Assembly (NCBI RefSeq): GCF_000685295.1
Contig: NZ_ARYL01000010.1
Coordinates: forward strand, 1-64,000
Origin: Hyphomonas oceanitis SCH89
GTDB taxonomy: Bacteria > Pseudomonadota > Alphaproteobacteria > Caulobacterales > Hyphomonadaceae
Direction: 5' to 3'
DNA: 64,000 nucleotides
The notes beneath the pieces are model-generated. The model did no database searches. It saw only the letters and a list, made by a program, of their open reading frames with translations, and had not been told where the DNA came from. Position numbers and translations under genes: made by a program. Shown here piece after piece: positions 61,630 through 64,000 of this stretch. Position 1 is the first letter of the stretch, and each line of letters begins with the position of its first letter.

Positions 61630-62163
61630 TCAGCCGGCGAACATGGCTTTCGCTTTTTCCACGTCATAGGTCCGTTCGGTCAGGTTTTCCGGGTCCCACT
61701 CGCTGCGATGGACGGCGAAGAAATCACCGCCATAGACATGGATGGCGCCGGTGAGCTTCTGGATCGGGTTGGTGACCGAATGGATCACGTCTTTCCCGAG
61801 CGGCGCGACATCGCCCGTCGACAGGGCTTTCGCGCCAGCGGCCTCGACGCGTCCTGTCGGGTCGTCCTTTATCCGGCGCCAGAAGATATTGTCTTCCCGG
61901 CCGCCATAGACGCCGATCACGGCCCACATTTCATGATTATGCGGCATCAGGGCCATGCCGGGCTTCCAGACGACATTCAGGATGGTCAGATCGTCTGCCC
62001 GATGGATCGGGAAGATGCCGCCCGCGGTCGGCTCGCCCACGGCGGCCAGCACATTTGCCGGATCGCTTAGCGCGCGGGTGACTATCTCGCTGACCGCTTT
62101 ATGGGTCGGGTCATTCGTCACCGCCGCCCGGCAATCTTCGACGAACTGATCAAGATCAAGCAT
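61630..62163 (-). CDS. cupin / cysteine dioxygenase-like protein
   Basis: A 177-residue protein of the double-stranded beta-helix (cupin) superfamily, near the cysteine-dioxygenase group. The metal-binding pattern is PHNHEMWAVIGVYGGREDNIFWRR (two His and a Glu/Tyr zone), with a later His in LGKDVIHSVTNPIQKLTGAIHVYGGDF. It may oxidise a thiol or bind iron; substrate unknown. GGAGG precedes the ATG. It is on the opposite strand between UPF0262 and infA, the place where many relatives have a low-molecular-weight phosphatase gene. Confidence 0.88.
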   Translation of the reverse strand: MLDLDQFVEDCRAAVTNDPTHKAVSEIVTRALSDPANVLAAVGEPTAGGIFPIHRADDLTILNVVWKPGMALMPHNHEMWAVIGVYGGREDNIFWRRIKDDPTGRVEAAGAKALSTGDVAPLGKDVIHSVTNPIQKLTGAIHVYGGDFFAVHRSEWDPENLTERTYDVEKAKAMFAG

Positions 62164-62238
62164 GGTATCCTCCGTGACTTAAAGTGGTAAGCCAGCAGGC
62201 GCGGGGGAACAAGCACATGCCCCTCTGACCATCCGCGC

Positions 62239-62267
62239 TTGCCGGAATCCCTTCTACGGGCTATGGC
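62239..62267 (+). promoter_or_regulatory. candidate housekeeping promoter of infA
   Basis: TTGCCGG (62239-62245) and GCTATGGC (62260-62267) with 14 bases between resemble the Caulobacter housekeeping consensus (TTGACGS-N10-14-GCTANAWC). The transcript would begin about 50 bases before the infA start at 62323. An upstream in-frame start at 62239 is therefore not used. Confidence 0.5.
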
Positions 62268-62322
62268 GCACCCCTATATGCGTTTCGGCGGCGCAACGGT
62301 CCGCAGATTATTTGGAGACTTC

Positions 62323-62541
62323 ATGTCGAAGGAAGAACTAATTGAATTTGAAGGCACAGTTGTCGAACTGCTGCCGAACGCGACGTTCCGCGTCAAACTC
62401 GAGAACGAACACGAGATCATCGCCCACACTGCGGGCAAGCTGCGCAAGAACCGTATCCGCGTTCTGACCGGCGACAAGGTCATGGTTGAAATGACCCCCT
62501 ACGACCTTACCAAGGGTCGCATTACCTACCGCTTCCGCTAA
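62323..62541 (+). CDS. infA: translation initiation factor IF-1
   Basis: A 72-residue OB-fold protein that binds the 30S A site during initiation. The frame continues upstream to 62239, but the ATG at 62323 with TTGGAG just ahead gives the canonical [24 protein letters not shown] start and KGRITYRFR end. Length is exactly that of bacterial IF-1. maf follows four bases after its stop. Confidence 0.98.
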   Translation: MSKEELIEFEGTVVELLPNATFRVKLENEHEIIAHTAGKLRKNRIRVLTGDKVMVEMTPYDLTKGRITYRFR

Positions 62542-62545
62542 ACCG

Positions 62546-63130
62546 ATGGCGTCTACCGGACATGCGCCGCTCATTCTCGCGAGCGCCAGTCCGCGCCGCC
62601 GGGAACTGCTCGCCCAGATCGGCATCGTCCCGGACCTGATCGCCCCCACCGACATTGACGAAACGCGTCGCAAGGACGAGTCGCCGCGTGCGCTGGCTGA
62701 GCGCCTTGCGCGCGAGAAGGCGGCTGCGTCTCCGGAAGCGGGCTATGTGCTGGCTGCCGATACGGTTGTCGCGCTGGGCACGCGTAATCTGGAAAAGGCC
62801 GCAGATGCGATGGAGGCGGAGGCCTTCCTCCGGCTGCTGTCAGGGCGCTCGCACCAGTGCATCACAGGCATAGCCGTGAAGGCCCCGGATGGCCGCGTGC
62901 AGGCGCGCACGGTGCTTGCCCGCGTGCGGATGAAGCGGCTGACCGATGCGGAGATCGCTGCCTATGTCGCCAGCGGCGAATGGCAGGGTAAAGCTGGCGG
63001 CTATGGCATCCAGGGCATGGCGGGTGGTTTCATCAGCCATATCAATGGCAGCTATACGGCGATTGTCGGGCTACCGCTTTATGAGACGAAAGCGCTGCTA
63101 GAGGGCATGGGCTGGCGGGCGAAAGCCTAG
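62546..63130 (+). CDS. maf: Maf family nucleoside triphosphate pyrophosphatase
   Basis: A 194-residue house-cleaning pyrophosphatase that hydrolyses dTTP, UTP or modified nucleotides. The first motif ILASASPRRRELLAQIG, the ADTVVALG acidic motif, GRSHQCITGIAV and EWQGKAGGYGIQGMAGGFI are all present. The ATG at 62546 follows infA by four bases and the two are probably cotranscribed. Its end converges with the last-but-one gene, stops overlapping by four bases. Confidence 0.95.
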   Translation: MASTGHAPLILASASPRRRELLAQIGIVPDLIAPTDIDETRRKDESPRALAERLAREKAAASPEAGYVLAADTVVALGTRNLEKAADAMEAEAFLRLLSGRSHQCITGIAVKAPDGRVQARTVLARVRMKRLTDAEIAAYVASGEWQGKAGGYGIQGMAGGFISHINGSYTAIVGLPLYETKALLEGMGWRAKA

Positions 63131-63474
63131 ACCCGCTCCATCGCTGCCACGGCCAGCAGGCTCAATCCAACAACAGCTGCGACGCCGAGCCAGAGCGGGT
63201 TGGCACTGGCAAGGGCCGTCATGTCGGTTTGCGCCTGCACGATGGACGTCGTGATGGATGTGTCGAGGCCGACCGTATCGGCCAGCAGTTTGGGCAATTG
63301 AGAGGCGGCAACCAGCGCGCCGGCAACGCCGGTTACGGCCAGCAGCAGCTTGCGCATCCGGCCCTGCGCGCGCACCCGGCCCATCACGCCATCGGTGAAG
63401 GGTTTCGCCTCCAGTGCGCGGTCTTCGCTCGCGAACAGGGCGGTCAGGTCGGCGTAAGTATCTTCGTCTCGCAT
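63127..63474 (-). CDS. small membrane protein coupled to an ECF sigma gene (possible anti-sigma)
   Basis: A 115-residue protein. The frame extends to 63510, but the ATG at 63474 with GGAG eight bases upstream is a better start. A charged N-terminal part (RDEDTYADLTALFASEDRALEAKPFTDGVMGRVRAQGRM) is followed by two membrane spans (KLLLAVTGVAGALVAASQLPKLL and LWLGVAAVVGLSLLAVAAM). Encoded directly after a sigma factor gene on the same strand, it may be the cognate membrane anti-sigma, though no known anti-sigma motif is visible. Confidence 0.72.
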   Translation of the reverse strand: MRDEDTYADLTALFASEDRALEAKPFTDGVMGRVRAQGRMRKLLLAVTGVAGALVAASQLPKLLADTVGLDTSITTSIVQAQTDMTALASANPLWLGVAAVVGLSLLAVAAMERV

Positions 63475-63487
63475 GGTTTCTACTCCA

Positions 63488-64000
63488 TCATGCCACTTCA
63501 GTGGCGGCAAGGTGTTTGCGAAGGGCGGCCACGCCGCGGTTCACATGGGATTTGATCGTACCGAGCGGCCAGCCTGTGGCTTCTGCAGCTTCCCGGTGGC
63601 TGAGGCTGGCAGCGACACAGAGGGTAACGCATATGCGCTGGGCCTCAGGCAGTTTTTCGAGGGCGCGTGACAGGTCCATCTTGTCATTTGCCGTGTCGGC
63701 CTGCGTGCGGCCGAAGGGGATGATTTCGGCGGTCTCGTCGAACTCGATCTCTTTTCTCTGGCGTCGGCGCACCTGCAGGAATTCGCGATAGCAGATCGTG
63801 CAGATCCAGGCCGCGAACGTGCCCCCGGCATAGGTGCCGATCTTCTGCCAGGCGGTGAGGAAGGTTGCCTGGGCGATATCGTCACCGTCGCTCGCCGTGC
63901 CGGTCAGGCGGCGCGCCATGCCCCGCACCCTTGCCTGGTGACGCCGCACGAGTTCGGCATAGGCGCTTTCGCTGCCACGTGCGGCATCGGCTGCCAGGTC
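63488..64000 (-). CDS. ECF sigma factor, 5' end beyond the window
   Basis: The reading frame is open to the window edge, so the start lies beyond 64000. 170 residues are visible. Region 2 is seen in AYAELVRRHQARVRGMARRLTGTASDGDDIAQATFLTAWQKIG and the WICTICYREFLQVRRRQRK segment. Region 4 is LEKLPEAQRICVTLCVAASLSHREAAEATGWPLGTIKSHVNRGVAALRKHLA. A GTG at 63949 is an internal, not genuine, start since region 2 continues upstream of it. It is followed by a small membrane protein gene. Its targets are unknown. Confidence 0.88.
   Translation of the reverse strand, partial: DLAADAARGSESAYAELVRRHQARVRGMARRLTGTASDGDDIAQATFLTAWQKIGTYAGGTFAAWICTICYREFLQVRRRQRKEIEFDETAEIIPFGRTQADTANDKMDLSRALEKLPEAQRICVTLCVAASLSHREAAEATGWPLGTIKSHVNRGVAALRKHLAATEVA

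Overview
The window looks like chromosomal DNA of a GC-rich alphaproteobacterium, most likely Hyphomonadaceae/Caulobacterales. The reasons are a gene-transfer-agent (GTA) tail cluster, alphaproteobacterial gene orders (feuPQ-cycHJKL-degP-RR-HK-glnE and murA-DUF2948-hisD-UPF0262-infA-maf), a promoter upstream of infA that resembles the Caulobacter housekeeping consensus, and TonB-receptor/S9-peptidase nutrient scavenging genes. Assignment below order is inference. Genes are densely packed with many 4-base ATGA/GTGA overlaps. No transposase, integrase or CRISPR array was seen.

Layout. 1-1081: a palindromic repeat and three small uncharacterised genes. 1082-8642: a + strand GTA neck/tail operon (g6, g8, g9, g10, g10.1, g11, g12, g13, g14, g15 in Rhodobacter capsulatus GTA numbering). 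It has no capsid/portal/terminase genes before it in this window, no g7 at its usual place and a very short tape measure. A J-domain protein gene follows. 9597-11993: an MHYT-PAS-GGDEF-EAL cyclic-di-GMP protein. 12198-13244: a lipoprotein and a PepSY-type periplasmic protein. 13279-27801: FeuP/FeuQ-like two-component system, cytochrome c maturation genes ccmI-E-F-H (cycHJKL), degP, a second response regulator/kinase pair and glnE. A GIY-YIG protein, a lone prepilin peptidase and an alpha/beta-hydrolase-OsmC fusion sit inside this block, which also carries palindromic repeats. 27858-30032: an EF-hand protein followed by an ECF sigma factor, a membrane anti-sigma candidate and a CnrX/CpxP-type periplasmic sensor.

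30043-38411 (- strand): GFA and YbjN-like proteins, an amidase, a HisKA_2 kinase, a YbjQ protein, and both methylmalonyl-CoA mutase subunits with a low-GC membrane-protein gene coupled between them. 38605-47239: LtrA, a CMD-family protein and an SDR, a membrane GGDEF protein, an APC permease, a carotenoid oxygenase divergent from a TetR regulator, and a nitronate monooxygenase-like protein. 47330-48216: an M15 peptidase (endolysin) overlapping a GTA-type 3TM holin. This is probably the lysis module for the GTA whose tail genes lie 39 kb away. 48271-51178: amidase and glycerol kinase. 51188-51973: a low-GC sulfotransferase. 52065-57560: a TonB-dependent receptor split from its signal peptide by a frameshift, divergent from an S9 peptidase. 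57625-63130: tRNA-Thr(GGT), a 46-residue basic protein, murA, DUF2948, hisD, UPF0262, a cupin, infA and maf. 63127-64000: a membrane protein and an ECF sigma factor that runs off the window.

The strongest biological thread is the dispersed GTA: an edited tail module at one end and a separate holin/endolysin pair elsewhere. Second is the CnrYXH-like sigma/anti-sigma/sensor set joined to a calcium-binding EF-hand protein. All functional calls rest on motif reading and recalled family features. No database search was run.
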